DNA from: Acidobacteria bacterium UBA2999
GTDB lineage: Bacteria > Acidobacteriota > Vicinamibacteria > Vicinamibacterales > UBA2999
Direction: 5' to 3'
Length of the DNA stretch: 64,000 nt
Assembly: GCA_002346475.1 (NCBI GenBank)
Contig: DDZV01000044.1
Span: forward strand, 1-64,000
The notes under the pieces were generated by a model. That model was not told the DNA's origin. It saw nothing but the letters and a program-made list of their open reading frames with translations, and ran no database searches. Numbering within the stretch: the first letter of the stretch is position 1; the number at the start of each line of letters is the position of its first letter. Both the position numbers and the translations under genes were made by a program. Shown here one piece after another: positions 52,763 to 60,487 of the stretch.

Positions 52763-53680
52763 TTGGGAATCATTAGCGAAGGTGTTAGCTATATTGATCT
52801 AAAGTTTCGAGGGCGGCCACATTCAATTGCAACTGTAATTGTGAGTGGTCCTGGGTACTGTACGCTTATTGACCCTGGGCCAACCATTTGTATTGACCAT
52901 TTAGAGGCTGGACTGGCATCTCGTGGCTTTAGTGTTGACGATCTCACACATGTTCTGCTTACACATATACATTTAGATCATGCTGGGGCAACCGGCACTC
53001 TTGTTCGAAGAAATTCTGATTTACAAGTAATGGTACATGAGCGAGGTGCACGTCATCTTGTGGACCCAACACGATTACTTGACAGTGCAGCCAGACTTTA
53101 TGGAAATCAACTCAAAAATTTGTGGGGAGATTTTCTCCCTATTCCTGAAGCTAACATTACAGAACTAGCAGGAGGGGAGTGTATTGCACTCGGCAGTCGA
53201 AAGTTAGAGGTAGCTTATACCCCAGGTCATGCTAGTCACCATGTTAGTTATTTTGATCCAAGCAGTCGTGTTGCCTATGTTGGTGATACAGCTGGAGTAA
53301 CAATCGCCGGAGATTACGTGCTTCCACCTACACCACCTCCAGATATTGATCTGGAGGCATGGCGAGTTAGTCTCAAACAGATTGAAAGTTGGGGGCCAGA
53401 ATCATTGTTTATTACACACTATGGCATGCGGACTAATCCGAAGGCTCAGTTAGAGTCATTGCGTAAGAATATTGACCGATTTGCAGAAAAATCACGTCAG
53501 CTACTTGAAGAGCCAGGTACAGCCGATGAACGTTTAGAAAGTTTTACTATCTGGGTTCGAAACGAACTACGTCGTGAAATGGGAGAAGCACAGGCAGCCA
53601 TCTATGATCTCTCGGCACCGCTTAACCTTCTTTGGTTAGGCCTTGCTCGCTACTGGAGTAAGAGAGGAATTCCTTCCTAG
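52763..53680 (+). CDS. Metallo-beta-lactamase-fold hydrolase
   Basis: Unlike the protein at 12.5 kb, this 305-residue MBL-fold protein keeps the full metal site: LLTHIHLDHAGATG (HxHxDH), TPGHASHHVSYF (H), YVGDTAG (D) and FITHYGM (H). It begins with GIISEGVSYIDLKF and resembles the glyoxalase II-like branch with a C-terminal helical extension. The substrate is unknown. The start is TTG; the end overlaps the convergent pgi gene by 4 bases. Confidence 0.88.
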   Translation: MGIISEGVSYIDLKFRGRPHSIATVIVSGPGYCTLIDPGPTICIDHLEAGLASRGFSVDDLTHVLLTHIHLDHAGATGTLVRRNSDLQVMVHERGARHLVDPTRLLDSAARLYGNQLKNLWGDFLPIPEANITELAGGECIALGSRKLEVAYTPGHASHHVSYFDPSSRVAYVGDTAGVTIAGDYVLPPTPPPDIDLEAWRVSLKQIESWGPESLFITHYGMRTNPKAQLESLRKNIDRFAEKSRQLLEEPGTADERLESFTIWVRNELRREMGEAQAAIYDLSAPLNLLWLGLARYWSKRGIPS

Positions 53681-55392
53681 GACTCGGCTGGATAGCTTTC
53701 TGTGAGTGTCTTTGGTAGAAGGTTGACCAGTGCGGCATTAAGAATGTTTGGATCTCTAGTGGGAAGTTGGATCAATAGCGCACGGCGCTGACCTGCCTCG
53801 AGAGAAACAAAGTCGCCAATTGCTTGTGCTTGTTGAAGAATCCCAAATGAATATGATTCGTTTGGAATAGGCAAATCATTTTCTGGCTTGGCAGTAATGA
53901 TAATAAAAAGTCCATTTCTTTTCCCACCTTTATGTAACTGGCCCGTCGAGTGAAGATACCTTGGGCCATAGCCTAGTGTTGTTGCGTGTCCAGAGATACT
54001 GGAGACAGTGGCGCAAAACTTTTTAAGAATTTCTTCGATTTTTATTTCTGACGTTGGGAGGTAGGCAAGTAGTCCTAAATAATCATCAGTTGTAAGTAGC
54101 TCTAGGAAGTGCCGAGGTTCCTTCTTTTTTAGTTGCTGGCGCGCACTATCACTGAGTAAAAATTTAGCATCTTTGGTGATAGCGTCTGGTTTTGTTAGGG
54201 GAAGTTGCCCAGAGGCACTATAAATATCTAATAGTTTTTTTGTTGTTTTTTTTGATTGCTGAACATTGGGTTCATTGAAGGGGTTTACACCAAGAAGGAA
54301 CCCTGCTGTTGCAGTAGCCATTTCCCAGCGAAAGAATTCGCCCCCCAGAGAGTTTGTATTCGGCATTTGTATCTTTAGAATTGGGCAGGAAGTAGCTTTG
54401 AGTCTTGCAACAATCTCTGGATCTGTTTCTTTGTCTGAGAGGTCAATGACCACTGCAGATCTGTCTGTCCCGTAATGTGGAAGCAGTGAGTCGCTTGTAA
54501 TCGGCACTATCCCCATATCTTGTTTGCCAGTGCTTTCAGCGATTAGTTGTTCTATCCAAAGACTAAGCGAAGCTAGTCTCTTTGGAAGAATGAGTGTTAA
54601 CTTATCTCGTCCAGCCTTGGCAGCAACAGCTATGAATACTCCAAGTGTAAGACCTGGATTGTGTTGTAGTTTTTCATTTCTACACGCAGTAGCCATAAGA
54701 TCTGCCTGATTGAGTATTGTTTCAAGTGGCATTCCTAACAATCCCGCTGGGACGAGTCCAAAGAATGATAAAGCTGAGTACCGACCACCAACATCAGACG
54801 GATTGATAAAAATTTCTCGAAAATGTTGATCTACTGCGTACCGATGGAGGTCTGTATTCTCGTCTGTTATGGCGATAAATCTAGATCCAAGGTCTGTGCA
54901 ACTTTCTGCTTCGAGACGGTGACGCACTTCCTTAGCGATTAAAGTTGTTTCAATCGTTGTTCCAGACTTACTTGAGATGATAAATAGTGATGTAGAAGTT
55001 TTTTCAAGAGCTCTGCGGATTTCAACTGGATCAACAGAATCCAGCATGAGAAATTTTGGAGCGTGCTTTGATCGGCCTATTGTCCGATGCATTACTTCTG
55101 CAGCAAGGCTTGAACCACCCATGCCAAGAAGTACGATATCTGAGAAATCTTTGGTCTGGACTTCTTTGGCGAGTTGTTCAATTTTTTGAACTTGTGGTTT
55201 TATCCAGTCAATAATAGAGAGCCATCCAAGACGACTACTAATTTGGGTTTTAATATCAGAGTTCTTACTCCAATCCTCAACACGTCTCGACCAGAGCGCG
55301 TCCACAAAACGAATTTGTTCTAGCATGGCAAATGCGCTATGAACATCTTGCTCAAGCTTTCCCGGGTCAACAGAGCACAAGGAGGAAGTCAC
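53677..55392 (-). CDS. Glucose-6-phosphate isomerase, transaldolase-fusion type without its fusion partner
   Basis: The 571-residue protein has PGI motifs: MGGSSLAAEVM, SSKSGTTIETT and DVGGRYSALSFFGLVPAGL, with the C-terminal GYGPRYLHSTGQLHKGG. This form is the one usually found as the C-terminal half of a bifunctional transaldolase/PGI protein. Here it stands alone, so a separate transaldolase is expected elsewhere. It interconverts glucose-6-P and fructose-6-P. The start is GTG without a clear ribosome site; an internal ATG at residue 23 is another possibility. Confidence 0.9.
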   Translation of the reverse strand: MTSSLCSVDPGKLEQDVHSAFAMLEQIRFVDALWSRRVEDWSKNSDIKTQISSRLGWLSIIDWIKPQVQKIEQLAKEVQTKDFSDIVLLGMGGSSLAAEVMHRTIGRSKHAPKFLMLDSVDPVEIRRALEKTSTSLFIISSKSGTTIETTLIAKEVRHRLEAESCTDLGSRFIAITDENTDLHRYAVDQHFREIFINPSDVGGRYSALSFFGLVPAGLLGMPLETILNQADLMATACRNEKLQHNPGLTLGVFIAVAAKAGRDKLTLILPKRLASLSLWIEQLIAESTGKQDMGIVPITSDSLLPHYGTDRSAVVIDLSDKETDPEIVARLKATSCPILKIQMPNTNSLGGEFFRWEMATATAGFLLGVNPFNEPNVQQSKKTTKKLLDIYSASGQLPLTKPDAITKDAKFLLSDSARQQLKKKEPRHFLELLTTDDYLGLLAYLPTSEIKIEEILKKFCATVSSISGHATTLGYGPRYLHSTGQLHKGGKRNGLFIIITAKPENDLPIPNESYSFGILQQAQAIGDFVSLEAGQRRALLIQLPTRDPNILNAALVNLLPKTLTESYPAES

Positions 55393-55427
55393 AATTTACT
55401 AGGAAGGGTATGAATGACGGTTAACGT

Positions 55428-56165
55428 ATGTCAAACATGAAAAACTATAACATAATAAAAATCATGCGTTGCTTGTGGGGGGGCTTACTCGTAGTCTTTT
55501 TGGCGTCGTGTTCAAATAGTCAGTTTGATGACAATAAGACACAGCCTGGAAAGACTGTTTTTGAAGGGGTTAATACTGAAGAGCCTGTTATAGCAATTCA
55601 GCAAGAGCGTCCAAGAATTGTTATCCTCGGAGACAGTTTAACTTATGGTTATGGCCTTGACCGTTCAGAATCATATCCGTTTTTACTTCAGGAGCGACTT
55701 GATCAATCCGGCAATAATTACGAAGTAGTGAATGCAGGTATTTCTGGAGACACTTCGGCCGGAGGTCTTCGAAGACTTAACTGGGTTCTTGAAGGCGATG
55801 TCCGTGTTCTTATTATTGAACTTGGTGCGAATGATGGGTTGCGGGGGCTTCCAGTAGAAGCACTTCGTCATAACTTAAGTGAAATTATTGAACGGGCTCA
55901 GGAAAAGGGAATAGTTGCAGTGTTAACAGGAATGGAGGCACCACCAAACTATGGGTCTGTATACACGCAAGAGTTTAGAGAGGTTTACCAAGAATTAGCC
56001 CGTACATACAAAGTTCACTTTGTGCCATTTCTTCTAGAAGGCGTTGCAGGGAATCCAGACCTAAATCTTGCTGATGGGATTCATCCCAATACTGCTGGAG
56101 CACGCATTGTCGAAGAGACGCTGTGGAATACGTTGAAGCCACTTTTGGATGAGCTCTCACAATGA
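55428..56165 (+). CDS. GDSL-family lipoprotein esterase (TesA-like)
   Basis: The 245-residue product has a signal peptide with a lipobox (FLASC, Cys28), so it should be a lipoprotein. The SGNH motifs follow: VILGDSLTYGYGL (Ser), AGISGDTSAGG (Gly), ELGANDGLRG (Asn) and DGIHPNTAGA (Asp/His). This is the arylesterase/TesA branch, which hydrolyses thioesters and aryl esters. It is followed by an ABC transporter pair in the same order as E. coli tesA-ybbA-ybbP, with an ATGA overlap. Alternative ATGs lie at residues 4 and 13. Confidence 0.9.
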   Translation: MSNMKNYNIIKIMRCLWGGLLVVFLASCSNSQFDDNKTQPGKTVFEGVNTEEPVIAIQQERPRIVILGDSLTYGYGLDRSESYPFLLQERLDQSGNNYEVVNAGISGDTSAGGLRRLNWVLEGDVRVLIIELGANDGLRGLPVEALRHNLSEIIERAQEKGIVAVLTGMEAPPNYGSVYTQEFREVYQELARTYKVHFVPFLLEGVAGNPDLNLADGIHPNTAGARIVEETLWNTLKPLLDELSQ

Positions 56166-56836
56166 TTGAGTTTAGGGCTGTTTCTAAGATTGTAAGTAGT
56201 GGCGGGAGACCTCTTACGATTCTTGACTCGCTTAATTTAGTTGTACCTTCGGGGCAGTCTTTAGCTGTTGTCGGACCTTCGGGAAGCGGAAAGTCCACTT
56301 TGTTAGGACTTTTAGCAGGCCTTGATATACCCACCACAGGAGAAATTCTTATCAATGGTGAGGATATTACAAAGCTTAGTGAAGACGATCTGGCAAGACT
56401 TCGAAGTAGCACAATTGGTTTCGTGTTTCAGTTCTTTCACTTAGTACCATCTTTAACTGCAATTGAAAATATTTTAGTCCCTATGGAAATAGCTAATTTT
56501 AGCAATGTTGCTGATCGCGCACATTCTTTGCTCAATCAAGTAGGGCTTACTGGTCGTGCGGCTCACTATCCATCACAGTTGTCAGGAGGGGAGCAGCAGC
56601 GAATTGCAATTGCACGGGCGTTAGCAAATTCACCTTCAATTGTGTTAGCTGATGAACCAACAGGAAATTTAGACTCTGCAACAGGTCGTTACATCATGGA
56701 TCTGCTTTTTGAGTTTCATCGTGCACATGAAACAACATTAGTTTTAGTAACACACGATGACGATCTTGCTTCGCGTGCCGATATCAAATTGTTGCTTCGA
56801 GACGGGAAGTCTGTTGAGGAGACTAAGAGAAAATGA
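56162..56836 (+). CDS. ABC transporter ATP-binding protein (YbbA/LolD-like)
   Basis: The 224-residue ATPase has Walker A GPSGSGKST, signature LSGGEQQRIAIARALA, Walker B IVLADEPTGNLD and the switch His of VTHDDDLA. It belongs to the MacB/LolD/YbbA group that drives mechanotransmission-type exporters. Its ATG overlaps the esterase stop; the permease overlaps its own stop (ATGA), so the three genes are coupled. Confidence 0.93.
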   Translation: MIEFRAVSKIVSSGGRPLTILDSLNLVVPSGQSLAVVGPSGSGKSTLLGLLAGLDIPTTGEILINGEDITKLSEDDLARLRSSTIGFVFQFFHLVPSLTAIENILVPMEIANFSNVADRAHSLLNQVGLTGRAAHYPSQLSGGEQQRIAIARALANSPSIVLADEPTGNLDSATGRYIMDLLFEFHRAHETTLVLVTHDDDLASRADIKLLLRDGKSVEETKRK

Positions 56837-59367
56837 TGTTTGTTGTACTGATGGCGATTAGGGAGTTGAGGTCTTCCTGGCGTCGATTGGTAATTTTCTT
56901 TGCTTGTATCTCCATAGGCGTTGGTTCCATTGTTACGCTTCGCTCGGTTATCCAAAGTGTGAGACATGGACTTGCTAACGAGTCTCGAACGATGTTAAGC
57001 GCAGATTTAGTTATTTCAAGCAATGATCCATTTACAGAAGATGTGCTTAAGCGTGTTGCTCTTGAGGAGAATAACGGACGTATTAGCCAAAAAATAGAAA
57101 CTATTGAATTGCCAACAATGGTCAGGCCTGCTGATAAGAATCGTGATATTGCCCGTATGGTTGAGCTTCGTGCTGTGCCGCCGAAATTTCCACTTTATGG
57201 TTCTGTTGAGCTTAAGGATAGTTCGTATCTGCACTCAAGCATGAGAGATCGTGGCGTACTTGTTAAGCCAGAACTGCTAGCACAGTTAAATATGGATATT
57301 GGTGAACCCCTTCTAATTGGGAACGAGACTTTTACAATTCGAGCTGTCATTTCTTCAGAGCCAGGTCGAGACATGGGGGCATTTAGTCTTGGTTCACGCG
57401 TGATGATTGACGTCGAAGATTTGTCAGCAACAGGGCTCCTATCATTTGGTAGTCGTGTGTCGTACCAATTATTACTTCAGGTTCCAGAACCGCTGGCAGA
57501 TGAATTATTAGTAGATCTTCAGGAAGCTTTCGCTAATGAATTTGTAAGGATTAGATCTTATCGTCGTGCTGACAATCGTATTGGAGAGAATTTTCAGCAG
57601 GCCGAGAATTACTTAAGCCTGACTGGGCTTGTTATTTTGATTCTTGGAGGCATTGGAGTTTCTAGCGTAACGCGTGTTTTCATTCAGCAGAAAATTAAGA
57701 GTGTTGCAATTTTAAAGTGTGTTGGCGCTACCACCAGTCAAATATTGAGAGTGTACGTAGCACAGATTTTATTTCTTGGAATAGCTGGAAGCTTTCTTGG
57801 AGTCATTCTTGCTGGTCTTATTGTTGAGATGATTCCTTTGCTTGTTGGAGAGGTTTCACAATTTATTGAAATTGACTACGGGCTGACGTTGTCAGCTGTT
57901 TTACAGGGTGTCAGTGTAGGGCTGGTTGTTTCGTTACTTTTTGCTCTCGTGCCTCTGTTGGCACTTCGACAGATTAAGCCCTCAGTGCTACTTCGACAGG
58001 AAGCGTTAGCAAAAAACCGTATCGATTTGGTGCGATTAGTCGCAACTGTTGCTGCAGCTTCTATGTTATTGATTGTGGTTGCTTGGCAAGCGGGATCTTT
58101 TCAAGTCGCATTGATCCTGATAAGTGGGTTTCTTGTGGTTGCGGGGTTGCTTTATACCGCAGGGGTAATTCTTGTTCGTGCGGTACAACCCTTTCGTCAT
58201 ACTAGGTCATTCGCACTTCGACATGCTGTGAGGCATATTTCCCGTTCTGGAAGTCAGACAGGCGTAGTGCTTTTAGCAGTAGGTCTCGGTGTGTTTTTTA
58301 TTCTTGGTGTTCGGAGTTTGCAGGAAAACTTAGTTGAAAATTTTTCTATGCAGATTGAGGAAGGTGCTCCGGACATGTTTTTACTCGACGTACAACAAGA
58401 CCAGCGTGAGGCGTTAGCTCAATTTATTTCTTATTTTAATGGCAATGATTCTTCTCTAACCTTAGTGCCGGTTCTTCGTGCACGTGTTGTTGCTGTGCGT
58501 GGTCAAGAGGTTAATCTTGATAGTTTTGAGGATGTGAGAGGGCGAGGGTCGCTTTCAAGGGAGTATACAGTTACCTATCGGAGCACTCTTGAGGCGAACG
58601 AGGAAGTTTCAGAGGGCACATGGTGGGATTCCACACCTGCCGAAGCAGTAGAAGTATCTATTGAAGAGAGTCTACAGGAACGCTTTGGCATTCAACCAGG
58701 CGATCAGATGACGTTTAACATTCTTGGGCGTGATGTTACAGCTCTAGTTTCAAATATCCGTAAAGTAAATTGGGGAGATTTCAGAACTGGTGGATTTATG
58801 TTTGTTTTTCGGCCAGGGCCATTTGAAGAGCTCCCGCACACGTATATTTCAATTGCGCATGGTCCAGGGGACGTAGAAGCACGTGCAGAATTAGTGTCAG
58901 GTTTAGCTAGACAGTTTTCAAATGTTTCAGTTATTGACTTGCGTGAGGTGCTCATTACCGTTCGCAATGTTGTTGAGAGTGTCACTATTGGCGTGACGAC
59001 TGTAGGCCTGGTAGTCCTGCTCAGCGGGGTCCTGATTCTTGTAGGAACTGTGTCTATGACAAAATTTCAACGGATATACGAGTCTGCGATCTTAAAGACT
59101 CTTGGAGGAAGGGCTAAGCTTGTAGCTACCATCTTGTTACTTGAGTATGGAGTAGTTGGTGTAATTGCTGGTGCGATCGGCGCGATTGGTGCGATGGGAT
59201 TTAGTTGGGCGGTCGCATACTTTGTTTTTGAAATGTCCTGGATCTCGAACCCAGCATTGTCAGTGGGTGGCATTGTTTTGACAGCGATTATTGTGTCTAT
59301 TACTGGTGTGGTTGCCAGCGCAGATGTCTTAAGACACAAACCGTTGACAACTCTTAGGGCAGAGTAG
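56833..59367 (+). CDS. FtsX-like ABC permease (YbbP type)
   Basis: The 844-residue membrane protein has an N-terminal helix, a large periplasmic domain, and two FtsX blocks: VSSVTRVFIQQKIKSVAILK with KCVGATTSQILRVYV, and later MTKFQRIYESAILKTLGGRA. The hydrophobic segments fit about ten helices, as in YbbP rather than the four-helix MacB. YbbP-type systems are proposed to move lipids or other hydrophobic molecules across the envelope; nothing in the sequence fixes the cargo. The preceding esterase may process or release it. Confidence 0.92.
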   Translation: MMFVVLMAIRELRSSWRRLVIFFACISIGVGSIVTLRSVIQSVRHGLANESRTMLSADLVISSNDPFTEDVLKRVALEENNGRISQKIETIELPTMVRPADKNRDIARMVELRAVPPKFPLYGSVELKDSSYLHSSMRDRGVLVKPELLAQLNMDIGEPLLIGNETFTIRAVISSEPGRDMGAFSLGSRVMIDVEDLSATGLLSFGSRVSYQLLLQVPEPLADELLVDLQEAFANEFVRIRSYRRADNRIGENFQQAENYLSLTGLVILILGGIGVSSVTRVFIQQKIKSVAILKCVGATTSQILRVYVAQILFLGIAGSFLGVILAGLIVEMIPLLVGEVSQFIEIDYGLTLSAVLQGVSVGLVVSLLFALVPLLALRQIKPSVLLRQEALAKNRIDLVRLVATVAAASMLLIVVAWQAGSFQVALILISGFLVVAGLLYTAGVILVRAVQPFRHTRSFALRHAVRHISRSGSQTGVVLLAVGLGVFFILGVRSLQENLVENFSMQIEEGAPDMFLLDVQQDQREALAQFISYFNGNDSSLTLVPVLRARVVAVRGQEVNLDSFEDVRGRGSLSREYTVTYRSTLEANEEVSEGTWWDSTPAEAVEVSIEESLQERFGIQPGDQMTFNILGRDVTALVSNIRKVNWGDFRTGGFMFVFRPGPFEELPHTYISIAHGPGDVEARAELVSGLARQFSNVSVIDLREVLITVRNVVESVTIGVTTVGLVVLLSGVLILVGTVSMTKFQRIYESAILKTLGGRAKLVATILLLEYGVVGVIAGAIGAIGAMGFSWAVAYFVFEMSWISNPALSVGGIVLTAIIVSITGVVASADVLRHKPLTTLRAE

Positions 59368-59474
59368 ATCACGTAAAACTGCTAAGGAAATTTTAAGAAA
59401 ACCCCCTGCCTTGCTCGTGATAGCATTAATAATTGTACTTCTTCTAATAGTTCTTTTATGTGGTGTCTGTATAG

Positions 59475-59810
59475 ATGAATTTTCAGATTTATCGTGATGA
59501 ATTGTTACTTAAGAAAACAGAGCTAACTGCAGGTAGTTCTGCAAAGCCTATCCAATCGACTATCGAGAATAACTCTGGCCGACAAGGAGATATGGCTGAT
59601 CAAGCGACGGGAAACAATGAAGTTCACATCCATCTTAAGCTAAAGCAGACTGATGCAAAAATTCTTCAAGCAATTGATGAAGCGCTTCGACGTATTGAAG
59701 ACGGAACATTTGGCATTTGTCAGGATTGCGGAGAAAAGGTCTCTAGCGCACGCTTAAGAGCCATCCCCTGGACGCGTTCTTGCATTGCATGTAAGGAAAA
59801 ACAGGGTTAG
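59475..59810 (+). CDS. DksA/TraR-type zinc-finger protein
   Basis: The 111-residue protein has a helical N-terminal half with the acidic NEVHIHLK region, an ALRRIEDGTFGIC approach, and the four-Cys finger CQDCGEK...SCIACKE. DksA-family factors bind the RNA polymerase secondary channel with ppGpp. The N-terminal coiled coil is short relative to E. coli DksA, so its activity may differ. No ribosome site is obvious; the gene stands alone, 107 bases after the permease. Confidence 0.9.
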   Translation: MNFQIYRDELLLKKTELTAGSSAKPIQSTIENNSGRQGDMADQATGNNEVHIHLKLKQTDAKILQAIDEALRRIEDGTFGICQDCGEKVSSARLRAIPWTRSCIACKEKQG

Positions 59811-59834
59811 ATTAATTACTCATTAAATCTTACT

Positions 59835-59896
59835 AAGTGGTTGCACTTGTAGTTCCTTGTTGTCTTTTAGCACGTTAGGCATCAAGTGGTTGCACT
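59835..59896. repeat. 13-base direct repeat between dksA-like gene and folK
   Basis: AAGTGGTTGCACT occurs at 59835-59847 and 59884-59896, with 36 bases between the two copies. It may be a paired binding site or a short duplication. No homologous copies were noticed elsewhere in the window. Confidence 0.5.
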
Positions 59897-59970
59897 GAAC
59901 TGTTAAGCTGGTCTTTTGTTGTGAATAGCTTCTGTACATGTGTCAATTTCACTAAGTAGTATTTTGTTCC

Positions 59971-60438
59971 ATGCCTTCTATTCCAGTAGCGGTTGCAATT
60001 GGTAGTAATCTTGGGAACCGAGAAAAGATTATGCATGAAGGCCTTTCTCGTCTTGAGGCAATTATCTCAAATATTCAGCTGTCTCCATTCATTGAAACTG
60101 TTCCGAGCGGTGTTGCTAGGCAGCCTTTATTTTTAAATGCTGCATTGACCGGGATGACTGAAGTAGCTGCACCCGTACTTCTCGAAACCTTGTTAAAGAT
60201 AGAGGAGGCATGTGGTCGAGAGCGACCTTATTCTGGTGCACCTCGAACACTTGATCTGGATCTTATTTTGTATGGCCAGCTTATTATTAACGAGCCTAAG
60301 CTTACTGTTCCACATCCAAGATTCAGAAAAAGGTTTTTCGTGCTTGAGCCACTTGCTGAAATTGCTCCAGACTGGGTAGATCCAGTGACAGGTTTAACAA
60401 TTAACGAACTTCGCTTAAAACTGCCCCCGTTGTCCTAG
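59971..60438 (+). CDS. folK: Hydroxymethyldihydropterin pyrophosphokinase
   Basis: FolK transfers pyrophosphate to hydroxymethyldihydropterin in folate synthesis. The 155-residue product has AIGSNLGNREKIMHEGL, FLNAALTGM and the signature RPYSGAPRTLDLDLILYG with its metal aspartates, then VPHPRFRKRFFVLEPLAE. It is a single gene with no folP or folB near it. A weak TAGTAT box lies 8 bases before the ATG. Confidence 0.94.
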   Translation: MPSIPVAVAIGSNLGNREKIMHEGLSRLEAIISNIQLSPFIETVPSGVARQPLFLNAALTGMTEVAAPVLLETLLKIEEACGRERPYSGAPRTLDLDLILYGQLIINEPKLTVPHPRFRKRFFVLEPLAEIAPDWVDPVTGLTINELRLKLPPLS

Positions 60439-60487
60439 CTTTTAAATTTTCCAGTTTGAGCTTCTGTTGAAATTTATCTGGAGATAT

